NCBI GenBank assembly: GCA_045648505.1
Contig: JAZROD010000044.1
Location: forward strand, 62,001 to 126,000
Direction: 5' to 3'
DNA: 64,000 nucleotides
DNA from: RGIG8700 sp045648505
GTDB taxonomy: Bacteria > Bacillota > Clostridia > RGIG6154
The first letter of the stretch is position 1, and each line of letters starts with the position of its first letter. Below are positions 8,184-15,751 of the stretch, in pieces. The position numbers were made by a program, and so were the translations under genes. Below the pieces are notes generated by a model that had not been told where the DNA came from, searched no databases, and saw only the letters and a program-made list of their open reading frames with translations.

Positions 8184-8726
8184 TTAATTGTGAGCATAAG
8201 GAGCACCCATTAATGTGAGGAGCTCTTTAGCTTCTTCGTCAGTATTTGCTGTTGTTACGATGATAATATCCATACCTCTGAGTTTATCGATTTTATCATA
8301 TTCGATTTCAGGGAAAATTAACTGTTCTTTAATACCGAAAGCATAGTTTCCTCTGCCGTCGAAAGAATCTGGGTTAATACCTCTGAAGTCACGTACACGT
8401 GGGAGAGCAACATTGAATAAACGATCTAAGAATTCATACATCTTTTCTCTTCTTAATGTTACTTTGCAACCAATATTCATGCCTTCTCTGATTTTGAAGT
8501 TAGCAACTGATTTCTTAACCTTTGTGATTAAAGGTTTCTGACCTGTGATGATTGCGAGGTCATTAGCAGCTGATTCCAAAACCTTAGCATTGTCTTTAGC
8601 TTCAGCGATACCCATGTTGATAACTACTTTATCAATCTTTGGGATCTGCATTGTGCTTTTATAATTAAATTTGTTCATCATTGCAGGAGCAACTTCTGAA
8701 ACATACTTATCATAAAGTCTTGCCAT
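8184..8726 (-). CDS. rplE: 50S ribosomal protein L5
   Basis: A 180-residue 5S rRNA-binding protein beginning MARLYDKYVSEVAPAMMNKF. Conserved blocks include IPKIDKVVINMGIAEA, GQKPLITKVKKSVANFKIREG and RVRDFRGINPDSFDGRGNY. L5 lies in the central protuberance and contacts the P-site tRNA elbow. Normal length and position. Confidence 0.98.
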   Translation of the reverse strand: MARLYDKYVSEVAPAMMNKFNYKSTMQIPKIDKVVINMGIAEAKDNAKVLESAANDLAIITGQKPLITKVKKSVANFKIREGMNIGCKVTLRREKMYEFLDRLFNVALPRVRDFRGINPDSFDGRGNYAFGIKEQLIFPEIEYDKIDKLRGMDIIIVTTANTDEEAKELLTLMGAPYAHN

Positions 8727-8747
8727 TATGATATCCTCCTTTCACCA

Positions 8748-9071
8748 TTAGTCTGCGAAAACTTCGTTACATTTTTTGCAGTAACGAACGATGCTACCGT
8801 CTTCATTAACTTTACGAGCAACTCTTGTAGGTTCGTTGCATTTTGAGCAAACATGCATAAGCTTTGAAGCGTTGATAGCGATTTCCTGCTTTAAGATTCC
8901 GCCTTCTTCACCCTGTCTTCTTGGCTTAACGTGCTTTGTTGCAACTGCTACACCTTCAACAATAGCTGTACCTTTTTTAGGGAATACAGATAATACTTTA
9001 CCTTTTTTACCCTTGTCTTTACCAGAAAGTACAACAACTGTATCGCCTTTTTTAATATGCATTTTATTCAT
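8748..9071 (-). CDS. rplX: 50S ribosomal protein L24 with C-terminal Cys pairs
   Basis: A KOW-motif protein of 107 residues (KKGDTVVVLSGKDKGKKGKV at the N-terminus) that initiates 50S assembly. The C-terminal part contains two CxxC pairs (CSKCNEP and CKKCNEV), a zinc-ribbon-like version found in many Firmicutes. ATG 9071 lies 8 nt after GGAGG; a second ATG at 9062 is too far away. It lies between rplN and rplE. Confidence 0.97.
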   Translation of the reverse strand: MNKMHIKKGDTVVVLSGKDKGKKGKVLSVFPKKGTAIVEGVAVATKHVKPRRQGEEGGILKQEIAINASKLMHVCSKCNEPTRVARKVNEDGSIVRYCKKCNEVFAD

Positions 9072-9086
9072 TTCGTTGTACCTCCA

Positions 9087-9455
9087 TTATAATACTTCAG
9101 GAGCTAAAGATAATATTTTCATATATTCTTTATCTCTGAGTTCTCTTGCAATAGGTCCAAAGATACGAGTTCCTTTTGGGTTCTTGTCTTCTTTGATAAT
9201 TACTGCAGCGTTTTCATCAAATTTTATATAAGAGCCATCTGCTCTTCTCATGCCTTTAACACTTCTAACAACAACGGCTTTAACAACTTCGCCCTTTTTA
9301 ACAACTCCGCCTGGTGTTGCTTTTTTAACAGAAGCGACAATTACGTCACCGATTTCAGCATAACGTCTTCTTGTACCACCAAGTACACGAATGCACATAA
9401 TTTCTTTAGCTCCGGTGTTATCGGCTACTTTCAACAATGTCTGTTGCTGTATCAT
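9087..9455 (-). CDS. rplN: 50S ribosomal protein L14
   Basis: A 122-residue beta-barrel protein starting MIQQQTLLKVADNTGAKEIMC and containing the L14 signature region GVVKKGEVVKAVVVR plus RIFGPIARELRD. L14 forms part of intersubunit bridges. Standard order after rpsQ. Confidence 0.98.
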   Translation of the reverse strand: MIQQQTLLKVADNTGAKEIMCIRVLGGTRRRYAEIGDVIVASVKKATPGGVVKKGEVVKAVVVRSVKGMRRADGSYIKFDENAAVIIKEDKNPKGTRIFGPIARELRDKEYMKILSLAPEVL

Positions 9456-9479
9456 AGCTAAACTCCTTTCTCACTCAGA

Positions 9480-9737
9480 TTACTGAGCCTTTTCAACGAT
9501 TTCAACAAGTCTCCATCTCTTATCTTTTGAAAGAGGTCTTGTTTCCATAACCTTAACTGTATCACCGATGTTACAGATGTTCTGTTCATCGTGTGCTTTA
9601 AGTTTGTAGGTTCTTTTAATGATTTTGCTATATAAAGGGTGCTTTACGCTATCAACGATGGCTACAACGATTGTTTTGTCCATCTTATTGCTGATAACTT
9701 TACCCACTCTTGTCTTTCTGTATGCACGTTCTGACAA
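9480..9737 (-). CDS. rpsQ: 30S ribosomal protein S17
   Basis: An 85-residue OB-fold protein starting MSERAYRKTRVGKVISNKMD. The frame also opens at ATG 9755, but that codon is fused to the AGAGGAGG ribosome binding site. TTG 9737, seven bases after GGAGG, gives the family-typical N-terminus, so a TTG start is called. S17 binds helix 11 of 16S rRNA. It sits between rpmC and rplN. Confidence 0.96.
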   Translation of the reverse strand: MSERAYRKTRVGKVISNKMDKTIVVAIVDSVKHPLYSKIIKRTYKLKAHDEQNICNIGDTVKVMETRPLSKDKRWRLVEIVEKAQ

Positions 9738-9776
9738 GCTAATTCCTCCTCTCATAGTATCAACAGATTAAAATGA

Positions 9777-9986
9777 TTAAGCTTCTTTCTTAGCGAGCTC
9801 GATTTCCATTTCTCTCATTACTGTTTTAACTCTTGCGATTGATTTTTTAACATCAACAATCTTCATTGTATTGTCAAGCTGGCTTGTAGCATTCTGAAAT
9901 CTCAAATTGAATAATTCAGTCTTTAAGTCAGCTAATTTCTGTGCTAATTCTTCATAAGAAAATTCTCTAACTTCATTAATTTTCAT
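9777..9986 (-). CDS. rpmC: 50S ribosomal protein L29
   Basis: A 69-residue helical-hairpin protein (EELAQKLADLKTELFNLRFQ is the L29 core) located beside the peptide exit tunnel, where it helps dock SRP and trigger factor. Its ATG overlaps the rplP stop by one base (TAATG), implying translational coupling. Confidence 0.97.
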   Translation of the reverse strand: MKINEVREFSYEELAQKLADLKTELFNLRFQNATSQLDNTMKIVDVKKSIARVKTVMREMEIELAKKEA

Positions 9987-10417
9987 TATGCGTCAACCTC
10001 CGTTTCCAAATCGCTCTTAGCAACGATTTTACATTTAATTGGGAGCTTGTGAATAGCAAGACGAAGAGCTTCTCTTGCAACTTCTTCGTTAATTCCGCCG
10101 ATTTCGAACATAATTCTGCCCGGCTTAACTACTGCTACCCAGTATTCAGGTGAACCTTTACCGCTACCCATACGAGTTTCAGCAGGTTTTTCTGTTACAG
10201 GTTTGTCAGGGAAAATTTTGATCCAAACTTTACCGCCTCTTTTTGTGTATCTTGTCATAGCGATACGGGCAGCTTCAATCTGGTTGCTTGTGATCCAGCC
10301 TGGCTGTGTAGCCTGAATACCAAATTCACCGTAAGCAATTTTATTACCTCTGTTAGCCTTACCTGTCATTCTGCCTCTCATTACTCTTCTGTATTTAACT
10401 CTCTTTGGTAATAACAT
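9986..10417 (-). CDS. rplP: 50S ribosomal protein L16
   Basis: A 143-residue protein starting MLLPKRVKYRRVMRGRMTGKA with the L16 blocks IEAARIAMTRYTKRGGKVWI and MGSGKGSPEYWVAVVKPGRIMFE. L16 organises the A-site region of 23S rRNA. It overlaps rpsC by one base and rpmC by one base, both as TAATG, so rpsC-rplP-rpmC are tightly coupled. Confidence 0.98.
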   Translation of the reverse strand: MLLPKRVKYRRVMRGRMTGKANRGNKIAYGEFGIQATQPGWITSNQIEAARIAMTRYTKRGGKVWIKIFPDKPVTEKPAETRMGSGKGSPEYWVAVVKPGRIMFEIGGINEEVAREALRLAIHKLPIKCKIVAKSDLETEVDA

Positions 10418-11076
10418 TATTTATTCTCCCCTTTCTTTTTATTTGTTCCAGGAAGAACTTCACCTTTGTAGATCCAAACTTTAACACCGATTTTACCGAA
10501 TGTTGTATCAGCTTCTGCAAAACCGTAGTCAATGTCAGCTCTGATTGTCTGCAAAGGAATAGTACCTTCATGATACTGTTCACCACGAGCGATTTCTGCA
10601 CCGCCTAAACGTCCTGAACAGCAAGCTTTAATACCGCTTGCACCTGCTTTAGTTGTTCTGCTCATAGCCTGTTTCATAGCTCTTCTGAAAGAAATTCTCT
10701 TTTCGAGCTGTGCAGCGATGTTTTCAGCAACTAAAACTGCGCATAAATCTGGCTGTTTAACTTCAATTACGTTAATTTCAACCTTTTTACCTGTCATCTT
10801 TGTAAGATGAGCAATTGTTTTTTCTATACCTTCACCTTTTTTGCCGATGATGAAAGCTGGTCTAGCAACATGAAGAGAAATTCTTATCTTGCTTGATGGC
10901 TTTTCGATTTCGATTTTAGCAACGCCGGCATCAAAGTGAGTCTTTTTAAGATATTTTCTCACATTGTAATCTTCAACTAAGCTATCGCCGAAGTCTTTTG
11001 AGTTAGCGTACCATTTAGAATCCCAGTCCTTAATAACGCCGACTCTGAGTCCGTGTGGATTAACCTTCTGACCCAT
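10417..11076 (-). CDS. rpsC: 30S ribosomal protein S3
   Basis: A 219-residue protein with the type-II KH domain (RPAFIIGKKGEGIEKTIAHL near residues 72-91) and the C-terminal S3 domain (SGRLGGAEIARGEQYHEGTIPLQTIRADIDYG). S3 lines the mRNA entry tunnel. The N-terminus MGQKVNPHGLRVGVIKDWDS is canonical. It precedes rplP in the S10 cluster. Confidence 0.98.
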   Translation of the reverse strand: MGQKVNPHGLRVGVIKDWDSKWYANSKDFGDSLVEDYNVRKYLKKTHFDAGVAKIEIEKPSSKIRISLHVARPAFIIGKKGEGIEKTIAHLTKMTGKKVEINVIEVKQPDLCAVLVAENIAAQLEKRISFRRAMKQAMSRTTKAGASGIKACCSGRLGGAEIARGEQYHEGTIPLQTIRADIDYGFAEADTTFGKIGVKVWIYKGEVLPGTNKKKGENK

Positions 11077-11096
11077 GTTTTTAACCTCCTTTTGGT

Positions 11097-11432
11097 TTAC
11101 TGTCTTTCTTTGAGAACGAGAGTGATATGACTTGTTCTCTTTCTAATTCTAAAAGCTCTACCCTGAGCTCTTGGCATTATTCTCTTAAGAATAGGGCCAC
11201 CGTTAGCAAATGCTTCTGCTACATACAACTTTTCAACGTCCATGTTATGATTGTTTGTAGCGTTTGCAATCGCTGAGTTTAATAACTTTATAAGATATTC
11301 TGAAGCAGCTTTAGGAGTATTGTTTAAAATACCGATTGCTTCAGCAACAGATTTATTTTTAATTAAATCTAACACGATTTTCACTTTACGAGGTGAAATA
11401 CGTGCATAACGAAGGATTGCTTTTGCCTCCAT
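11097..11432 (-). CDS. rplV: 50S ribosomal protein L22
   Basis: A 111-residue protein; the extended beta-hairpin that lines the exit tunnel corresponds to the region KRIMPRAQGRAFRIRKRTSH. The core begins AILRYARISPRKVKIVLDLI. Changes in this hairpin cause macrolide resistance in other bacteria; none can be inferred here. It lies between rpsS and rpsC. Confidence 0.98.
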   Translation of the reverse strand: MEAKAILRYARISPRKVKIVLDLIKNKSVAEAIGILNNTPKAASEYLIKLLNSAIANATNNHNMDVEKLYVAEAFANGGPILKRIMPRAQGRAFRIRKRTSHITLVLKERQ

Positions 11433-11467
11433 TATTGCTACCTCCTCTCCGGAATCAATAAAATTTA

Positions 11468-11746
11468 TTATCTAACACCACTTGTTTTTGCACCTGCGTG
11501 TCCTTTGTAAGTTCTTGTAGGAGCAAATTCGCCTAATTTATGTCCAACCATGTCTTCTGTCAAATATACAGGCACATGTTTTCTTCCATCATGAACAGCG
11601 ATTGTGTGACCAATCATATCAGGGAAGATTGTTGAGCTTCTTGACCAAGTCTTTAAAACTCTTTTTTCGCCTGCTTCGTTCATTTCAATAACTCTCTTTA
11701 AGAGTTTTTCATCGACGAAAGGACCTTTTTTAACTGATCTACTCAT
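11468..11746 (-). CDS. rpsS: 30S ribosomal protein S19
   Basis: A 92-residue protein starting MSRSVKKGPFVDEKLLKRV with the S19 signature HDGRKHVPVYLTEDMVGHKLGEFAPTR. It complexes with S13 in the 30S head. Standard position between rplB and rplV. Confidence 0.98.
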   Translation of the reverse strand: MSRSVKKGPFVDEKLLKRVIEMNEAGEKRVLKTWSRSSTIFPDMIGHTIAVHDGRKHVPVYLTEDMVGHKLGEFAPTRTYKGHAGAKTSGVR

Positions 11747-11759
11747 GGTTTACCTCCTA

Positions 11760-12593
11760 TTATTTCTTATTTCTTCTCTTAACGATAAACATATCTGACT
11801 TCTTGTTCTTCTTTCTTGTCTTCAAACCAAGAGCAGGTTTACCCCAAGGAGTAACAGGACTTGGTCTACCGATAGGTGATTTACCTTCACCACCACCGTG
11901 AGGGTGATCGCATGGGTTCATAACAACACCACGAACTGTAGGTCTGATACCTTTATATCTTGTTTTACCGGCTTTACCAACTTTGATATTTTCATGATCT
12001 GAATTACCAACTTCGCCGATTGTTGCTTTACATTCAACGCTTACCATTCTAACTTCACCGGATGGAAGTCTTACCTGAGCATATTTGCCTTCTTTAGCCA
12101 TAAGCTGAGCTGAGTTACCAGCTGCTCTAACCATCTGAGCACCTTTGCCAGGTACTAATTCGATGCAGTGAATTAATGTACCAACTGGAATGTCTTTGAT
12201 TTTAAGTGCGTTACCAGGTTTGATATCTGCGCCTTCACCTGATAAAACAACGTCGCCGTCTTTAAGACCGAGTGGAGCGATGATGTATGTTTTTTCACCA
12301 TCTTCGTACTGGAGAAGAGCGATGTTAGCTGATCTGTTTGGATCGTATTCGATACCGATAACAGTAGCTTTCATACCGTCTTTCTTTCTCTTAAAGTCGA
12401 TGATTCTGTATTTAACTTTGTTACCGCCACCTCTGTGACGAACAGTGATTCTTCCGTATGAGTTTCTACCTGCTTTTTCTTTTTTTGTTTCAAGCAAACT
12501 TTTTTCAGGAGACTTTTTAGTGATTTCCTCGAATGTTGAAACGGTCATATTTCTTCTTGCAGGAGAAGTCGGATTATACTTCTTTATAGCCAT
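11760..12593 (-). CDS. rplB: 50S ribosomal protein L2
   Basis: A 277-residue protein of the peptidyl-transferase region. The N-terminal SH3-like/OB half begins MAIKKYNPTSPARRNMTVS and the C-terminal signature VMNPCDHPHGGGEGKSPIGR contains the conserved His near the active centre. It lies between rplW and rpsS. Confidence 0.98.
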   Translation of the reverse strand: MAIKKYNPTSPARRNMTVSTFEEITKKSPEKSLLETKKEKAGRNSYGRITVRHRGGGNKVKYRIIDFKRKKDGMKATVIGIEYDPNRSANIALLQYEDGEKTYIIAPLGLKDGDVVLSGEGADIKPGNALKIKDIPVGTLIHCIELVPGKGAQMVRAAGNSAQLMAKEGKYAQVRLPSGEVRMVSVECKATIGEVGNSDHENIKVGKAGKTRYKGIRPTVRGVVMNPCDHPHGGGEGKSPIGRPSPVTPWGKPALGLKTRKKNKKSDMFIVKRRNKK

Positions 12594-12617
12594 TTGTTTT
12601 CAACTCCTTCACTTTAA

Positions 12618-12908
12618 TTAAGCCATACCATCAAAAAATTCAATAGTTTTGCTATCAGGCTTTAATGTTACGATTGCTTTCTTCCAGTCAGCTCTCTTAC
12701 CAACATGTACGCCCATTCTTTTGGTTTTACCCATATATCTCATTGTGTTAACCTTAGCAACTTCAACTTTAAATAACTGTTCAACAGCAATTTTAATGTC
12801 GATTTTAGTAGCTTTTGGGTCTACTTCAAAAGTGTATCTTTTATTTGATATATCTTCCATTGAATTTTCAGAGATGATAGGTCTTTTAATAATGTCCTGA
12901 TACATCAT
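12618..12908 (-). CDS. rplW: 50S ribosomal protein L23
   Basis: A 96-residue exit-tunnel protein (IIKRPIISENSMEDISNKRYTF) that docks SRP and trigger factor. Two adjacent ATG codons open the frame (12908 and 12905). The first overlaps the rplD stop as TAATG and lies closer to the GGAGGTG inside the rplD 3' end, so it is preferred. Confidence 0.97.
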   Translation of the reverse strand: MMYQDIIKRPIISENSMEDISNKRYTFEVDPKATKIDIKIAVEQLFKVEVAKVNTMRYMGKTKRMGVHVGKRADWKKAIVTLKPDSKTIEFFDGMA

Positions 12909-13528
12909 TATGCATACACCTCCTCTAATTTCTTAACAGCATTCTGATCAATAACGAGTTTGTCAGCCTTTAATAATTCATATACGTTTAACGCACCTGT
13001 GAATGACGCCTGAACACCCTCAATATTTCTTGCTGATTTATAAACCTTTTCGTTAGGTTCAACAGTTACAATTAATGCTTTTTTAGCTTCAACAGCGTTT
13101 AAGAGATTTGCAACTGTCTTTGTTTTGATTTCTGCAACATCGAGGTTATCGATAACTGCGATGTTACCTGTAGCAACTTTTGAAGATAAAACTGCTTTTA
13201 ATGCGAGCTGTTTCATTTTCTTATTGATGCTGTATCTGTAATCTCTTGGCTTAGGACCTAAAGCAATACCACCATGAATCCACTGTGGTGAACGGATAGA
13301 ACCCTGTCTTGCTCTGCCTGTGCCCTTCTGACGCCATGGCTTAATGCCACCGCCGCTAACTTCTGCTCTTGTTTTTGTGCTCTGTGTACCCTGTCTCTGA
13401 TTTGCAAGGTAGTTTTTAACTACTTCGTGAACAACTGCAGGATTTGCTTCAACACCGAAAACTTTTTCATTTAATTCAACGGTACCGATTTCTTTACCGT
13501 CCATATTATATAAAGCCACGTTAGGCAT
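12908..13528 (-). CDS. rplD: 50S ribosomal protein L4
   Basis: A 206-residue protein whose internal loop (TRAEVSGGGIKPWRQKGTGRARQGS) reaches into the exit tunnel. In E. coli L4 also represses the S10 operon through the leader; a different mechanism may operate in Firmicutes. Overlaps rplW by one base. Confidence 0.98.
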   Translation of the reverse strand: MPNVALYNMDGKEIGTVELNEKVFGVEANPAVVHEVVKNYLANQRQGTQSTKTRAEVSGGGIKPWRQKGTGRARQGSIRSPQWIHGGIALGPKPRDYRYSINKKMKQLALKAVLSSKVATGNIAVIDNLDVAEIKTKTVANLLNAVEAKKALIVTVEPNEKVYKSARNIEGVQASFTGALNVYELLKADKLVIDQNAVKKLEEVYA

Positions 13529-13549
13529 GTGTAACTCCTCCTTCCTCTA

Positions 13550-14185
13550 TTACTGTGCTTTAACAGCACTCTTAACTATTACTAATCCACCTTTAGGACC
13601 CGGAATAGCACCGCGAACTAAAAGTAAGTTCTTTTCAACATCAACGCAAACAACATCAAGGTTCTGGATTGTTACTGTATCGCAACCCATGTGACCTGGT
13701 AATTTCTTACCTTTAAATACTCTTGATGGGTCTGAGCATGCACCCATTGAACCTGCATGACGATGAACCGGACCAGTACCATGAGTTTCTTTAAGTCTGT
13801 GCTGGTTGTGACGTTTGATAGCACCTGCAAAACCATGACCTTTGCTTGTACCTGTGATGTCAACCTTTTCGCCTGTTGCGAAAACATCAGCCTTAATTTC
13901 ATCGCCTACATTCATTGATGCAGCATCTTCTAATTTAAATTCTTTTAAAAATCTTTTTGCGGTAACGCCTGCTTTTTCAAAGTGGCCTTTCATAGGTTTG
14001 TTAACATTTTTTTCTTTAATGTCTGCAAAGCCAACCTGAACTGCTTCGTAGCCGTCGTTTTCAACAGTTTTCTTCTGAACGACAACACATGGTCCCGCTT
14101 CTACAACTGTTACAGGAACGATTTTTCCTGCTTCGTCAAAAAGCTGAGTCATACCGAGCTTTTTGCCAAGTAATCCTTTTTTCAT
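13550..14185 (-). CDS. rplC: 50S ribosomal protein L3
   Basis: A 211-residue protein starting MKKGLLGKKLGMTQLFDEAGKI, with the conserved loop FAGAIKRHNQHRLKETHGTGPVHRHAGSMG that approaches the peptidyl-transferase centre. It is the second gene of the S10 cluster. Length is normal. Confidence 0.98.
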   Translation of the reverse strand: MKKGLLGKKLGMTQLFDEAGKIVPVTVVEAGPCVVVQKKTVENDGYEAVQVGFADIKEKNVNKPMKGHFEKAGVTAKRFLKEFKLEDAASMNVGDEIKADVFATGEKVDITGTSKGHGFAGAIKRHNQHRLKETHGTGPVHRHAGSMGACSDPSRVFKGKKLPGHMGCDTVTIQNLDVVCVDVEKNLLLVRGAIPGPKGGLVIVKSAVKAQ

Positions 14186-14247
14186 TTTTCTTTCCTCCTT
14201 TTGGTTATTGGTTCACCAGATTGTGAACTTGACCCACTTCCGTCCGA

Positions 14248-14562
14248 TCAGATGAGTTTAATCTCAACGTTAATACCGGCCGGCAAATCAAACTTACCTA
14301 ATGCTTCAGCAGTTTTCTGATTTGATGCAACAACATCAATCAATCTCTTGTGAGTTCTCATTTCGAACTGTTCTCTAGAATCTTTGTACTTATGAACAGC
14401 TCTTAAGATTGTGATAATTTCTTTCTTTGTTGGCAACGGAATAGGACCTGAAACTTCAGCGCCTGTTCTTTTTACAGTGTCAACAATCTTTTCAGCTGAC
14501 TGATCTACTAAAGCGTGATCGTAACCGCTGATTTTGATTCTGATTTTCTGAGCTGATGCCAT
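14248..14562 (-). CDS. rpsJ: 30S ribosomal protein S10
   Basis: A 104-residue protein starting MASAQKIRIKISGYDHALVDQSA and ending LPAGINVEIKLI. S10 serves both in the 30S head and as NusE in antitermination complexes. It is the first gene of the superoperon and follows a leader of about 80 nt containing a foldable structure (see 14593-14638). Confidence 0.98.
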   Translation of the reverse strand: MASAQKIRIKISGYDHALVDQSAEKIVDTVKRTGAEVSGPIPLPTKKEIITILRAVHKYKDSREQFEMRTHKRLIDVVASNQKTAEALGKFDLPAGINVEIKLI

Positions 14563-14592
14563 TTACTTTATCCTCCCTTCACATTTCGTGTC

Positions 14593-14638
14593 CACTATGC
14601 CGAGTGTTTCATAGCACTCCATACTCTTGGGCACAGTG
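14593..14638 (-). promoter_or_regulatory. Structured leader of the S10 operon
   Basis: In the rpsJ leader, a 9-base arm at 14630-14638 pairs along its whole length (one G-U) with 14593-14601, and an inner hairpin (GAGTG/CACTC, 14602-14606 with 14615-14619) sits inside. It lies between the transcription start and the rpsJ ribosome binding site, so it is placed for autoregulation by a ribosomal protein. The ligand is not known from the sequence. Confidence 0.6.
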
Positions 14639-14649
14639 CAACCTCATAT

Positions 14650-14678
14650 ACTATACTACAACTATAAAAATAAGTCAA
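14650..14678 (-). promoter_or_regulatory. Sigma-A-type promoter of the S10-spc-alpha operon
   Basis: On the minus strand TTGACT (14673-14678), a 17-base spacer and TATAGT (14650-14655) form a near-consensus promoter. The start would be near 14643, about 80 nt before rpsJ. It is downstream of the spoVG terminator, so the ribosomal operon is independently transcribed. Confidence 0.8.
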
Positions 14679-14800
14679 TACTTTTTTAAAAAATTTTATC
14701 AACTTTTTTCGCACATCATATTTTCACCGCCATATATTATATATATAAATAGGAAGAAACTCAGTCGAAAGTAGGGAGTTGTCCCTGTTTCTTTGCATAA

Positions 14801-14830
14801 AAAAAGAAACCCCATCCGAGGTTTTCTTTT
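14801..14830 (-). terminator. Terminator of spoVG
   Basis: Minus strand: GAAAACC pairs imperfectly with GGGGTTTC and is followed by seven T. It lies directly after the spoVG stop and before the S10 promoter. Confidence 0.7.
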
Positions 14831-14843
14831 CACTTATTTGTTT

Positions 14844-15116
14844 TTATTCAGCAGCTTCTTCATTTAAAGATTCTTCATACTTAGCAAGAACTGCTGCCTG
14901 AAGAGCTTCACGCATTTCAACATTGATTGGATGTGCAATATCTTTAAATTCGCCATCCATTGTTTTTCTGCTTGGCATAGCTATGAAAAGTTTGTCCTGA
15001 CCTTCGATAACCTTAATGTCATGAACAACAAACGCATCGTCAAATGTAACTGATACTACTGCTTTCATTCTGCCTTCTGCTGTAATTTTTCTCACTCTGA
15101 TATCTGTGATATTCAT
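14844..15116 (-). CDS. spoVG: Septation/sporulation regulator SpoVG
   Basis: A 90-residue protein starting MNITDIRVRKITAEGRMKAVVSVTFDDAFVVHD with the conserved MPSRKTMDGEFKDIAHPIN block. SpoVG is a small nucleic-acid-binding regulator that affects septation, sporulation and surface or virulence genes in Firmicutes. It is monocistronic here, with its own promoter and terminator, immediately before the S10 operon; in Bacillus it lies elsewhere, beside the yabJ/purR cluster. Confidence 0.96.
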   Translation of the reverse strand: MNITDIRVRKITAEGRMKAVVSVTFDDAFVVHDIKVIEGQDKLFIAMPSRKTMDGEFKDIAHPINVEMREALQAAVLAKYEESLNEEAAE

Positions 15117-15171
15117 CCTTTTTCCTCCCTGCTTTTGCAGTTTTTTGTCACCGCATAACTTACCTTAATCT

Positions 15172-15200
15172 AATTTATCAAAAAATATACAACTTGTCAA
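15172..15200 (-). promoter_or_regulatory. Candidate promoter of spoVG
   Basis: Minus strand TTGACA (15195-15200), 17 bases, then TAAATT (15172-15177). The -35 is perfect and the -10 matches four of six. In Bacillus spoVG uses sigma-H; no convincing sigma-H site was recognised here. Confidence 0.5.
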
Positions 15201-15321
15201 CAGGACTTTATCATTTTTGTGCAATTTGACCAAAGAATTATACAAAATACACCTAAAAATATTACAAATTGGGCATTTTTTAGACATTTTACGCACATCG
15301 CCTGAAGTAAATAAAAAAGTG

Positions 15322-15350
15322 TTGATAATTATTATATTGTATGTTATAAT
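15322..15350 (+). promoter_or_regulatory. Promoter of the zinc-ribbon-murA-walJ operon
   Basis: TTGATA (15322-15327), 17 bases, TATAAT (15345-15350). The start would be near 15357, followed by GGGAGGAG and ATG 15380. Confidence 0.8.
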
Positions 15351-15379
15351 AACTATGTATATATGGGAGGAGTGTATTT

Positions 15380-15739
15380 ATGACAATACTAGATAATGTA
15401 TCTGAAACCGTTTCAAAGGTAGCTCGCAACATTGCAAAAGGTACAAACAAAGTTGTTGAGTCTTCAAAGGTTTCAATTGACCTTCTTGAGAAAAAAGATG
15501 ACCTTAAAGATATGTACGCAGAAATAGGTAAAATACTCGCTGACTCAGGCGATGACGAAATGTACGAAAAACTCGGCATTAAAAATAAAATTGTTGCAAT
15601 CGGCAAAATCAGCAACGAAATTGTTGAACTTAAAATTAAACTTTCCGAATTGAAAAACACAAAGAAATGTCCTGACTGTGGTGCTAACATTTCTAAAAAC
15701 TCAGCATACTGCAACATTTGTGGCAGTAAAATTATCTAA
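15380..15739 (+). CDS. Zinc-ribbon protein with coiled-coil
   Basis: A 119-residue acidic/basic alternating protein with a long helical, probably coiled-coil region (about residues 15-95) and a C-terminal zinc ribbon of two CxxC pairs (CPDCGANIS and CNICGSKII). No signal peptide or membrane segment is visible. Such short zinc-ribbon proteins are widespread in Clostridia but their function is not established. It is the first gene of an operon with murA (12-nt gap) and walJ, which hints at an envelope-related role, by context only. Confidence 0.8.
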   Translation: MTILDNVSETVSKVARNIAKGTNKVVESSKVSIDLLEKKDDLKDMYAEIGKILADSGDDEMYEKLGIKNKIVAIGKISNEIVELKIKLSELKNTKKCPDCGANISKNSAYCNICGSKII

Positions 15740-15751
15740 CGGGGAAAAACA

